Assembly (NCBI GenBank): GCA_965243415.1
Contig: OZ251549.1
Span: 4,092,001-4,156,000, forward strand
Length of the DNA stretch: 64,000 nt
DNA from: G965204755 sp965243415
GTDB taxonomy: Bacteria; Acidobacteriota; Vicinamibacteria; Marinacidobacterales; Marinacidobacteraceae
Direction: 5' to 3'
Position 1 is the stretch's first letter; every line of letters starts with the position of its first letter. A program made the position numbers and the translations under genes. Under the pieces are notes generated by a model that saw nothing but the letters and a program-made list of their open reading frames with translations, had not been told where the DNA came from and searched no databases. Of this stretch, positions 32,883-42,200 are shown one piece after another.

Positions 32883-33716
32883 ATGGCTCGCGACTCCAAG
32901 ATCGAATGGACCGACCACACCTTCAACCCATGGTGGGGGTGCGCCAAGATCTCTCCCGCCTGCGACCACTGCTACGCCGAGACCTGGGCGAAGCGGGTCG
33001 GCTTCGACATCTGGGGACCGCACGGCCGGCGGCGGTTCCTGAGCGATGCCTACTGGCGTCAACCCCTTCGCTGGAACCGCCTCGCCGAGGCGGCCGGCCG
33101 GCGTGAGCGCGTCTTCTGCGCGTCCATGGCCGATGTGTTCGAGTGGAACGCCAGCCTGACCCCCTCGAGAACGCGACTCTGGCGCCTCATCGAGAACACA
33201 CCCTCCCTGGACTGGCTGCTGCTCACCAAGCGGCCCCACCTCGCCAATCGACTCACTCCCTGGGGCGACGCCTGGCCGCACAATGTGTGGCTCGGAGCCA
33301 CCGTCGAGAGCCAGCGCCACGCCGCCCTTCGAGTGCCCCAACTTCTGGACGCCCCCGCCAAGGTCCGTTTCCTGTCCTGCGAGCCGCTCCTCTCAGGACT
33401 CGACCTGACGCCGTGGCTGCAGTCAGGACGAATCCACTGGGTCATCGCCGGCGGCGAGAGCGGCCCTCACGCCCGTCCCAGCGATCCGTCCTGGTTCTAC
33501 GGCCTTCGGGACCAGTGCGCCGAGCACGCCGCCGCCTTCCACTTCAAGCAGTGGGGCGAGTGGGCGCCCCTGACGACTGTCGAGGACGCGGGCCCCCTAC
33601 GCCTCCACGAGGACCCGACCTTCTCGGAAGTCATGGGTTGGTTCGGTCGAACAGCGAGCGGCCGCCGCCTACAAGGCAGGCCTTGGAATGGCCTTCCGCG
33701 TCATCGAGAAACTTGA
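32883..33716 (+). CDS. DUF5131 (phage Gp37/Gp68, three-Cys-motif) family protein
   Basis: The 277-residue protein has the family N-terminus KIEWTDHTFNPWWGC and the three-cysteine motif C20-x6-C27-x2-C30 (GCAKISPACDHCYAE). SMADVFEW, LLLTKRP, WLGATVES, VIAGGESG and FKQWGEW follow in the order normal for DUF5131. The cysteine pattern suggests an Fe-S (radical-SAM-like) site. The gene ends convergently with TcmP, the known partner family, overlapping its 3' end by 86 bp. The biochemical role of the pair is not established. Confidence 0.9.
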   Translation: MARDSKIEWTDHTFNPWWGCAKISPACDHCYAETWAKRVGFDIWGPHGRRRFLSDAYWRQPLRWNRLAEAAGRRERVFCASMADVFEWNASLTPSRTRLWRLIENTPSLDWLLLTKRPHLANRLTPWGDAWPHNVWLGATVESQRHAALRVPQLLDAPAKVRFLSCEPLLSGLDLTPWLQSGRIHWVIAGGESGPHARPSDPSWFYGLRDQCAEHAAAFHFKQWGEWAPLTTVEDAGPLRLHEDPTFSEVMGWFGRTASGRRLQGRPWNGLPRHRET

Positions 33717-34779
33717 CTCTGACATTCTTCCCCACTGGAAATCCGCTCCCGGTGGATGGATCTCTGAGCAGACGGCCAGTGCGCAACATCTTCCTCAGCG
33801 TCTTCTCCCTAAGGTGCCCTAGGTGGAACGGCGTCTCATCCCCCTTTACGAACTCCTCAACTGCCTCGATTGACACCCACTCAATGCCGAAACGATTTCT
33901 CAGTTGGCGGACCAGCGGTTCAGTATCTGTATCGAACAGTAGCAGTTGCTGGTCCGCATGAGCGTGAAGTTCGAATTTTCCCCACGGATCTACCCGCCAT
34001 ACAGACTCCTTCATCAGATTACAACCTTTCCGGTGACCAGTACAGAAATAGATCGTGTACATGTGTCGATTACCCTTCCATATCTCGAATGGAACCACGA
34101 ATTTGACACCATATCTCTTGAGTTGATTCGCGTATAGTGAGTGGAGGAATTGCTTGCTCTCTGGGGTCTCGCCTAGATACAACGCTCGCTTCCATTCGTC
34201 GGTTCCGTACAAGGCTGTCAAGGGTTCTTCGAATTCTCGCTCCCCCTTGAATCTCCGAATTGGCTCATACATGAAGGAAATGAACAGTTCGCTTCCGCGA
34301 TTCTCTACGATCTGTCCGAGGATGTCCATTCGATTACCCTTCACTCCGCATGGATCGATCATGTAGAAGGACGGGATCGATTGTTCCTCGTGTTTCTGGA
34401 AGCGGCGAATTATTTGTGCCGCATGATCGTGGAACTCACCGTTCATGACGTGGCAGCGCACATCGGGATGGATCGAGTGCGCCGTCAGCACGGCTCGAAG
34501 GTTGTCTGCTCGTCTCGTTTCTTTCTCGACGAACACGAAGTCGATCTCTACATCCTTCAGGCGTCCCTCGTCCTTGTGTCGCTTCACTGCATCCAGTGCG
34601 ACAATCGGCGAACCTGGCTCCCCTCCTTCGTACTCGCCGGGACCCGCGAAACCGTCAACGAAGAGAAGCCTCCGCGCCTTCGTTGCGAGGATCGAAAACC
34701 ACACACTGATGTAACTCGCCAACACCCTGTGCTTGCACTCGGTGTGCTCGTCTCTGTTCCAAGACACGGACTTCGGCAC
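33631..34779 (-). CDS. tcmP: three-Cys-motif partner protein TcmP
   Basis: The 382-residue protein starts WNRDEHTECKHRVLASYISVWF and continues with RRLLFVDGFAGPGEY and FYMIDPCGV, matching the TcmP family that accompanies DUF5131 genes. The FVDGFAGPG stretch resembles a nucleotide or SAM-binding loop. Base composition is clearly more AT-rich than the flanks (for example 33.9-34.4 kb), pointing to recent transfer. Convergent and 86-bp overlapping with its partner, which is unusual because co-directional order is more common; antisense interference at the shared 3' end is possible. Confidence 0.85.
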   Translation of the reverse strand: MPKSVSWNRDEHTECKHRVLASYISVWFSILATKARRLLFVDGFAGPGEYEGGEPGSPIVALDAVKRHKDEGRLKDVEIDFVFVEKETRRADNLRAVLTAHSIHPDVRCHVMNGEFHDHAAQIIRRFQKHEEQSIPSFYMIDPCGVKGNRMDILGQIVENRGSELFISFMYEPIRRFKGEREFEEPLTALYGTDEWKRALYLGETPESKQFLHSLYANQLKRYGVKFVVPFEIWKGNRHMYTIYFCTGHRKGCNLMKESVWRVDPWGKFELHAHADQQLLLFDTDTEPLVRQLRNRFGIEWVSIEAVEEFVKGDETPFHLGHLREKTLRKMLRTGRLLRDPSTGSGFPVGKNVRVKFLDDAEGHSKACLVGGGRSLFDRTNP

Positions 34780-35196
34780 GGATGGACCCTCCTGTGACGC
34801 TCGGTGGTGCTAACCACTTCGGTGCCGGGGAGCAGCTTAGCGCATCTGTACAGCGCATGCGTCGGTCTGGGCTTCTCGCCCGGTGGATTCGGGGTGTCGG
34901 ATTCGGGGTGTCCCGCCCTGCGACGCAGACCTTCCCGTGCCGCAGGCCGAAAGCGGAGCCCTGCCCCTGCGAGCGATGCGATGCAAGAGATCGGCGCTGC
35001 CCCGGCGCCCCCGGGTTTCCGTCCGCCGACCTCGTGAAGCCGGTGGTCGGCGGGACTCGATCAGCGACCTCGAACCGGCCACGGGTCGGCGCGGTCCGAC
35101 GCTGAACCCGGCGTCCCTTCCGTAGGTTCCATCGCCACCATCGTCGCCCGGAACGTCCCGCGGCCCGCGACGGCGCCGGACGGTGGCCGCGTGGGG
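34780..35196. other. gene-free region with a 14-bp direct duplication
   Basis: No gene is supported in these 417 bp. GGATTCGGGGTGTC occurs twice in direct contact (34885-34898, 34899-34912). The promoter of tcmP should lie at the left edge (lower-GC end), but no clear hexamers are seen. Confidence 0.45.
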
Positions 35197-36243
35197 TTAC
35201 CGGTTCTTCGGTTCTCCCAGGAACCGGTGCAGGGATTCGACGAAGAGGCCGACCTCGAGGAAGTAGTTGGGGTAGGCCCGGCGGAGGGTGTCGGCGGATT
35301 CCGCGGAGACGAGGCAGACCTGGACGGCGGGATCGCCTTCGTGCCGCTCTTCGAGTTGCAGGTATTCGCGCTGCGCCTCTTCGATCCGGTCGGGCGGGTA
35401 GCGTCGGAGCCGGAGGCGACGCGCTGCGGCGTCGAGCGTCAGGAGCGTCCACCCGGCGTCCTCGCCCTCCGCCGCCGCCTCGATTGCCGGGGCAACCCCG
35501 GCGAAGACCGACCGGGTGCCGAGACGGCCCGCGAGGGCGCGCACCTCCGCGCGGAGATCGGCGGGCGCCGCCGGAGTGCCGGGGACGGGCGGGCGCCCCT
35601 CCTCGAGAGCGTGGGCGGTCCCCATCAGGGCGAAGAATCGCTTCCAGTCGCCGTTGCCGGAACCGCCGACTTTGAGCCGGGTTCCCCGGAGCGCGTCCAC
35701 GATCTCGACCGCAGTGGCCCAGGCGTGCTGCAGCCGCGAGCGGATCTGGATCTCGATCCGCCGACCGCTCCGAGGCGCCGCCTCCGGCGTTTCGGCGCGA
35801 CCGCCCCATACGAGATGGATTCCCCGGTAGCCGTCACCCTTCGGCACCGCCAGGTAGTCATTCTCCCGAAGGCAGTCGTACGGTCCGGCTTCCTGACAAA
35901 GGGTATGGAGCGCGTCCACTTCCCGAACCGACGGGACGACGGCGCGGCAGCCGCCGAGGTCCTGCATCCGCGACAGGTGCATGGCCGGAAAACGCCGCAG
36001 TTTCGTCTCCACCGATGGAAGCCGTTTCAGACGCAGCGCCACGAAACCGTCGGTCGTCACCCGGCGCATCCGTTCCGCCACGAGATCGCATACCTCCACC
36101 AGCGGAACCCGATGCCGGCCGCGCCACCAGCCGAAGACCGGTCGGGCCTTCGCCCGGTCGGCGCCCGTCGCCGCATCGTCCTTCAGCACGGCGCCGGCGC
36201 GGTCCACCCGGCTGCGGCTGTACCGCGCGCCGGCCGCGGTCAT
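35197..36243 (-). CDS. RelA/SpoT-domain protein
   Basis: A 348-residue protein with a nucleotidyltransferase-type RelA/SpoT domain: GDGYRGIHLVWGG and IEIQIRSRLQHAWATAVEIVDAL are the synthetase signatures. There is no HD hydrolase, TGS or ACT domain, so it is a small alarmone synthetase-like protein. Such domains make (p)ppGpp or (p)ppApp, pyrophosphorylate tRNA, or act as toxins (ToxSAS, CapRel). The C-terminal about 150 residues are unassigned and may be a regulatory or antigen-sensing part. The ATG at 36243 overlaps the stop of the upstream AlbA_2 gene by 4 bp (ATGA), so the pair is coupled. A toxin or defence role is inference. Confidence 0.85.
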   Translation of the reverse strand: MTAAGARYSRSRVDRAGAVLKDDAATGADRAKARPVFGWWRGRHRVPLVEVCDLVAERMRRVTTDGFVALRLKRLPSVETKLRRFPAMHLSRMQDLGGCRAVVPSVREVDALHTLCQEAGPYDCLRENDYLAVPKGDGYRGIHLVWGGRAETPEAAPRSGRRIEIQIRSRLQHAWATAVEIVDALRGTRLKVGGSGNGDWKRFFALMGTAHALEEGRPPVPGTPAAPADLRAEVRALAGRLGTRSVFAGVAPAIEAAAEGEDAGWTLLTLDAAARRLRLRRYPPDRIEEAQREYLQLEERHEGDPAVQVCLVSAESADTLRRAYPNYFLEVGLFVESLHRFLGEPKNR

Positions 36244-37668
36244 GGTCGGAGTCCGCGCCAGTCGTCGGGGAAGGCCGCCATCGGCCCGAAGCGGCGGGCG
36301 CGAACGGGCCGGTCGGGCCGGAGGGTCAGGACGAGGGCGCCGTCGCGGAGGTCGTGGGTCGCGCCGCCCCGGGACAGGTAACGCGGGACGCCCCAGCCGC
36401 GGGAGCGGAAGACGGGGCGGTCGAGGATCCGGCTCCGCTGCCGCCGGAGGAAGGCCGCCAGGCACTGGTTGCGGGTGCGAACCACGAACGGGAGTCCCTC
36501 CAGGGTCAGCGAACGGGGAAGGCCGCCGGGCGTGACCACTTCCAGCCGGTCGGCGAACAGGGACAGGCGGATCGGGTCGTCCGGGAGCGTGTAGTTGCGT
36601 TGAGCGACAGCGTTCGCGAGCGCCTCGAACACGACCATCGGGGGATAGGCCGGAGCGGCGGCAGTCCCCCGACCGAACGCGCCGCCGGCCTCCCGACCGA
36701 TGGCGCCGACGGCATCTCCACCGATGGCGCGGCCAGCCTCCCGACCGGGCGAGGCAGCGGTCCCGCGAACGGACGAGGCGGCTTCCGGCGCGGCCCTCTC
36801 CCGATCCAACACGGCCCCAGCCGGCGCGGCCCCGGCCAACGCGACACCCTCCGGGCCGGCGAACCGGGAAACGAATCCCACCGCGGCGTCGCACTGGTCG
36901 ACCAACGGACCGGTGAGAGTCTCGGTGTGGACCGGCTCGCCGGGAGCGGCGGCGGTTCCGGCGAAGACCGCCGCTTCGACGCGGGCCGAAAGGAGGAAGT
37001 CCGTCGGGTTCGCGCCGAAGGCCAGGAGGCCGGCGACGGTGGGGCGCTCCACCTCGGGATCCTCCTCGTCCGGGGCGAGGATGCGGCTGTGACGCAGGAA
37101 CTCGCGCTCGGGGTCGCCCCGCCGGCGGGCGAATTCCGGTCGCAGGCGTTCTTCGTCGAGGGCGTCCGGCGTGGCCCAGCCCACGGCGCGGCGGTCGAAA
37201 CGCTCGTCGTGGAGCGCGCGCTCCTCCCGCTCCAGGCGCAGGTCCTCGTGGGTGAAAGGGCGACCGGCCGTACCAGCCCCCGTCCCGCGTGCGATGGAGG
37301 AAGAGACCGCGCGGGATGCGGGCGTGGACGATGCGGGTCTGCCGACCCTGGCGCTCCGGCAGGGACACGCGGTCGAACCGGGGGTGGATCGGCGGGTGGC
37401 AGTGGACGGTCGCCGCCTCCGCGACCCAGCGCGCGGCCGCGGCGGCGCAGTCCACCGCCAGGCCGCCGAACGAGCGACCGGAGGCGGCGCCGACGAACAC
37501 CGAACCGCCGGCGCCGTTCGCGAAGGCGACCAAGTCGGGGGCGAGGTCGTTCGGGGGCGGGGAGAGAATCCCGGCGCGACCGAAACGGACCCGCCAGAAC
37601 GCGGTTCGGCTGTCCGCTCCGTTGAGCCGCCGGAGGTGGAAGCGGTCGGCGGTGTCGAGTGCGGACAT
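36240..37668 (-). pseudogene. AlbA_2 (Schlafen-type) / COG2865 ATP-binding regulator, frameshifted
   Basis: Two frames are needed to read it. From ATG 37668 the first about 135 residues form an AlbA_2 domain (NDLAPDLVAFANGAGG, VFVGAASGR, RDGGWYGR). Near 37262 the frame changes; the second frame continues PFTHEDLRLEREERALHDER and ends at 36240 with the COG2865 C-terminal block VVFEALANAVAQRNYTLPDD and VTPGGLPRSL. One extra base (or two missing) at the junction accounts for this. A low-complexity Ala/Gly insertion splits the C-terminal part. It is coupled to the RelA/SpoT gene by ATGA. It could be a real inactivation, a programmed shift or an assembly error. Confidence 0.7.
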
Positions 37669-37970
37669 GGCGCGCTCCCGGGAGTCTGACTCGCCCGGAG
37701 ACCCGCCGGCGGCGGGGTGCTTCCCCGGGATGCCCCCGGGGCGCCTCCACCCCGTGAGCGCCGGCCCGGATGCCGACGCCGCGGACTTCACCGGCGCGGG
37801 GCGCCCCGGTCCGGCCGCGCGACCGGCGGGAACCGGACCGGGCCCCGGAAAGGCCCCCGAGTGGCCCGGGCCAACCCGAGGGGCGGGCGCGCCAGGCCGG
37901 TGGTTCGCAGGCGCAGGCCGGCGGTCGTGCGCGAGGCGCGGAACCCCCGGCGACGCCGATGGCGCCGCGC

Positions 37971-37999
37971 TATACTTTGTATATTGAGTAAAAATACTC
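37971..37999 (+). promoter_or_regulatory. AT-rich promoter/operator with two palindromes before the ATPase-NACHT operon
   Basis: In very GC-rich surroundings, TATACTTTGTATA (37971-37983, TATAC-TTT-GTATA) is followed at once by GAGTAAAAATACTC (37986-37999, GAGTA-AAAA-TACTC). TATACT or TATATT can serve as -10. The ATG at 38017 is 17 bp further on. Two tandem inverted repeats at a promoter suggest a repressor site. The rest of the 37669-37970 gap is GC-rich and empty. Confidence 0.65.
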
Positions 38000-38016
38000 A
38001 CTAGGACAACCAATCA

Positions 38017-39288
38017 ATGTTCCCCTACCAGAGAACCCAGGTCGCCACCCTCCTCGAGCGCCTCCGCCGGGAGCCGCCACAGTGGATCACCGCGCTGTTC
38101 GGCCCCCGCCAGAGCGGCAAGACCACGATCGTGGATCAGGCCCTCATCGAGTTCCGGCGCTCCACCGCCCGGGAGGCGCTCTATCGCACCACCGACGCCG
38201 CCGAGGAGCCGGGCCCCGGAGACGAGGCAACGGTTCCCAAGGATCGCACTCCCCGCGAGCCGCCGGACGCGGATTGGATCATCGAAAACTGGAACGAGGC
38301 TCGGGCACTGGCCGAACGGGACGGCGGCTCGGTCCTGGTCTTCGACGAGATCCAGCGGATCCCCCAGTGGTCCACCGTCGTCAAGGGACTCTGGGACGCC
38401 GACCGCGGCCTGCGCCGCCGGCCGCAGGTCGTCCTCTTGGGTTCGGCCCCGCTGGTGATCCAATCCGGGCTGACGGAGAGTCTGGTGGGTCGGTTCCGGC
38501 CGCTGCAGGTCGGTCACTGGTCGCTCCGGGAAATGACCGAGGCGTTCGACTTCGACCTGGATCGGTACCTGTTCTTCGGGGGGTATCCGGGGGTGGCGTC
38601 ACTCGCGGTCGAGGGCGGCGAAGACGACTGGCGCGAAGCGGTGCTCGGCGGCTGTTTGCGGCCCACCATCGAACGCGATGTCGTCGCCCTGACGCGGGTG
38701 GACAAGCCGGCGCTCATGAAACGGCTCTTCGAGATGAGCGCCCACTACTCCGGGCAGATCGTCTCGTTCACGAAACTGGTCGGCCACCTTCAGGACGCGG
38801 GCAACACAACGACGCTGGCGCGCTATCTCGACCTCTTGGAAGCGGTCGGCATGGCCGCCGGACTCACCGGATACGCGACCGAGCCGTTGCAGCGCCGATC
38901 CACTCCGAAACTGCTCGTCCTGAATCCGGCACTGATGGCCGCCGTGTCGCGCTACAACTTCCACCAAGCGCTCGCCGACCGCTCGTTCTGGGGACGAGTC
39001 GTGGAGTCGGCGGTCGGCGCGCATCTCCACCAATCTCGCAGCCGAGCCACTCGGCTCTACTACTGGCGTGATCGAGGCGCCGAGGTGGACTTCGTGCTTG
39101 AGGGCGGCCCGCACCTCCTGGCCATCGAGGTCAAGTCGGGCAGATTCCGTGGCCCCCATTCAGGACTCGATGCCTTCCGCCTGAAGTTTCCGCGTGCCCG
39201 CACCCTGCTGGTCGGTGAGGGAGGCGTCCCGATCATCGAGTTCCTCTCCGAACCCGCCGAGCGCTGGCTGACCGAGCCATGGGATTGA
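38017..39288 (+). CDS. AAA ATPase with DUF4143-type C-terminus
   Basis: A 423-residue protein of the AAA_14/DUF4143 ATPase type. Walker A GPRQSGKT lies at 29-36 and Walker B VLVFDEIQRIPQW near 107-117. LLGSAPLVIQSGLTESLVGRF is the usual sensor segment. A winged-helix-like middle is followed by a PD-(D/E)XK-like C-terminal fold (RGAEVDFVLEGG, LAIEVKSG). Members are widespread and sit in toxin-antitoxin and defence contexts without a firm function. The next gene starts 10 bp before its stop, so they form an operon behind a strong AT-rich operator. It may load or regulate the NACHT protein. Confidence 0.85.
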   Translation: MFPYQRTQVATLLERLRREPPQWITALFGPRQSGKTTIVDQALIEFRRSTAREALYRTTDAAEEPGPGDEATVPKDRTPREPPDADWIIENWNEARALAERDGGSVLVFDEIQRIPQWSTVVKGLWDADRGLRRRPQVVLLGSAPLVIQSGLTESLVGRFRPLQVGHWSLREMTEAFDFDLDRYLFFGGYPGVASLAVEGGEDDWREAVLGGCLRPTIERDVVALTRVDKPALMKRLFEMSAHYSGQIVSFTKLVGHLQDAGNTTTLARYLDLLEAVGMAAGLTGYATEPLQRRSTPKLLVLNPALMAAVSRYNFHQALADRSFWGRVVESAVGAHLHQSRSRATRLYYWRDRGAEVDFVLEGGPHLLAIEVKSGRFRGPHSGLDAFRLKFPRARTLLVGEGGVPIIEFLSEPAERWLTEPWD

Positions 39289-42200
39289 CGATCGAGCGAA
39301 CCGTCCGCCGCGTCGAGACCGGGAAACCCCCGGGGCCGGCGCGGTCGCTCGAGGCCTACCGGGAGGCGCCGGCCTGGGTGCTTCTCGGCGACCCCGGCGC
39401 CGGCAAGACGACGGTATTCGAGGAAGAGGCGAAACGATCGGCCGGCGCCGGGCTCTTCGTTTCGGCGCGGGACTTCCTGACTTTCGACCCGACGAACCGC
39501 CCCGAATGGCGGGAGCAGACGCTGTTCTTGGACGGTCTCGACGAGGTCCGCGCCGGCAGGCAGGACGCACGAACGCCGTTCGACGAGATTCGGCGGCGAC
39601 TGGACACGCTGGGGCGACCGAACTTCCGCCTCTCCTGCCGCGAGGCGGACTGGCTCGGCGACAACGACCGCAAGCACCTGGAGGCGGTGGCACCCGACGG
39701 GGAACCGGTCCTTCTCCGGCTCGATCCGTTGGCCGCCGATGACATCCGCCGGTTGGTCTCCGACCACCTCGCCCCGTCGGAGACCAGGGCGTTCTTCGCG
39801 GCAGCATCCGAACACGGATTGGAAACGTTGCTCCGAAATCCGCAGACGCTCGAACTGCTGGTCCGGGTCTTCCGGGACTCCGGCGGACTTCCGGAGAGCC
39901 GCCTCGATACCTTCGGACGGGCGTCGGCCCTGCTCGCCCGGGAACCGAACGAGGAACACCAGCTCGGCGGCGGGGCGCCTCCGGTCGGGTCCGTTCTGGA
40001 AGCCGCGGGATGGCTGTGCGCGGTGCAACTGCTTTCGCGGTCGGCCGGACACAGCCTGAAGGACGAAGACCCGGGCGACGGCTACCTGCCGATCTCCCTC
40101 GACGACGGGATCCCGCACGAAGACCTCCGGACCGCGCTCGGAGCCCGGCTGTTCGTGTCGGATGGCGAGCAACGCTTTCGACCCGCGCACACCCACCTCG
40201 CGGCCTTCCTCGCGGCGCGGTATCTCGCCCGGCTCGCGGCGGGGCCGGTTCCCGGTCGTCGGATCCTGGCGCTGGTCTCCGGCCCGGACGGCGCCCCCCC
40301 TACCCCGCTGCGCGGCCTGGCGGCTTGGCTGGCGGCGACCTCTCCGGCCCTCCGCCGGCGTCTCGTCGAGCAGGATCCGGTCGCCGTCCTGCTCTACGGG
40401 GATGTCCGCGGTTTCACTCCCGAGGAGAAGAACACCCTGCTCGACGAGATCGGCCGGAACCCGTCGCGCCTCCACCAGTCATTCTGGCCGGCCACCGCCG
40501 TCGAAGGACTGGCCGGAGAGGCCATGGGCGCCGCCCTGATGGAACGCCTGAACGACCCCGGCCGGAGCCGTGCGCAACAGGGTGTCATGGAAGTTCTCGT
40601 CACCGCGCTCTCGTCTGCGAACCCGGGAACCGGCCCGTCGAAGGCCCTGCTCGCTGTCGTTCAGGACCCGACCTACTGGCCGCGGGTCCGCCACCCGTCC
40701 CTCGATGCCTGGATCCGCAGTCTGGGCGACCGACCGGATCGAATCCCCCGACTGCGCGCGATCCTGGACCAATTCCACGACAGCCCCGACGACGATCCCG
40801 ACCGTGAATTCCTGGGCACTCTGCTGCCGACGCTGTATCCGGATCCGATCGGTCCCGCGGAAGTCTGGAAGTACTTTCGGCCACCTTCGAGACTCGTCTT
40901 CGGTCGATTCTTCCGGTTCTGGTCGCAACTCCCCCAGACCTGCCCACCCGAGGATCTGTCGGCGCACTTGGACCATCTCGCCGGGACCGGCGGTTTGCGG
41001 CGAGAGGATCTGGAGCGCCTTCCTCTGGCACACCTGCCCACCAGCCTTCTGGCGAGGGCGCTACGAGTCTCCGGCACGGGAATCGAGGGACCGCGACTCG
41101 CACGATGGCTGCGGCTCGGCCTGACGGAACAGGGATCGCTAGGGATCCTCGGAGACGAGCCGGCCGCCGCCGTCCGTGAAGTCCGCGATTGGCTGGGCAA
41201 CCACCCCGACACACAGAAGGAGGTGATCCGCGCCGCCCTGGACACCGAGGAGTACCGGAAACGCCACCCGGAACACCTCGCGCACTTCCTGGGCGAACTT
41301 CTGCATTTCTCTCGACTCCCGGACGACATCGGCGCTTGGCACCTCGACGAGGCCGTTGCCGCCGAATCCCGTCGTCTCGTCGATGCGCATCTGACCCTGT
41401 TCCTGCAGGCACTCGCCGACAGGCCGTCGGGAGTGGACGGTGCCTTGACCGAAGCCCGCCGCCGTCTCAAGACCCGTCCCGAAGCGATTCGGTTTCTCGA
41501 TAACCGCCTGCAGGGCTCCCTGCCCGAATGGCGCGTCGAGCAGGCACACCGGCGCCGGCATCTCCAAACGAAGAGTCTGCAGCCGGACACGCGGTTTCTG
41601 GAAGCGGTTCGGAGCAGCGAGACCAAACTGAGAGAAAACCGGGCATCCGGCCGTCTGCTCCATGAGATCGCCCGGAGGTATCTCGGAAGGGACTCCTTCT
41701 CCGGGGTCGGCCGTCGAGAGAATCTGCGCCGGGCGCTGGGTGGCGATCAGGCCTTGGTCGAGGCAGCGCTGACCGGTCTCTTCGGTGTCCTGAGCCGCGA
41801 AGACCTCCCTTCGGCAGAGGAGATCCTGGAACGACGGCAGCCGAACCGCATGAGCGTGTTCGTCGTGCCGGTGCTGACCGCTGTCCACTCGATGGACGAG
41901 GAGACGCTCGCCGCACTCGAGCCGTCCCGGGTGCGAACGGCACTCGCCTGTCGGTTGTGCTTCTACGGTTTTTCCCAGTCGGCCGAGTGGTATTCCGGGT
42001 GCGTCCGGAGCCGCCCCGATCTGGTAGCCGAAGTCCTAGTTCTGTTCGGCCGCCGCCTGCTCCAGACTCGCAAAGAGATCCTTCCTGACTTCTACGGCCT
42101 CGCCCACAAGAAGGAATTCGGCCCGGTGGCGCGGACAGCGACCGAGCCGCTGCTTCGGGCGTTCCCGATTCTGGCGGCGACGCAGCAACTCGACGACCTG

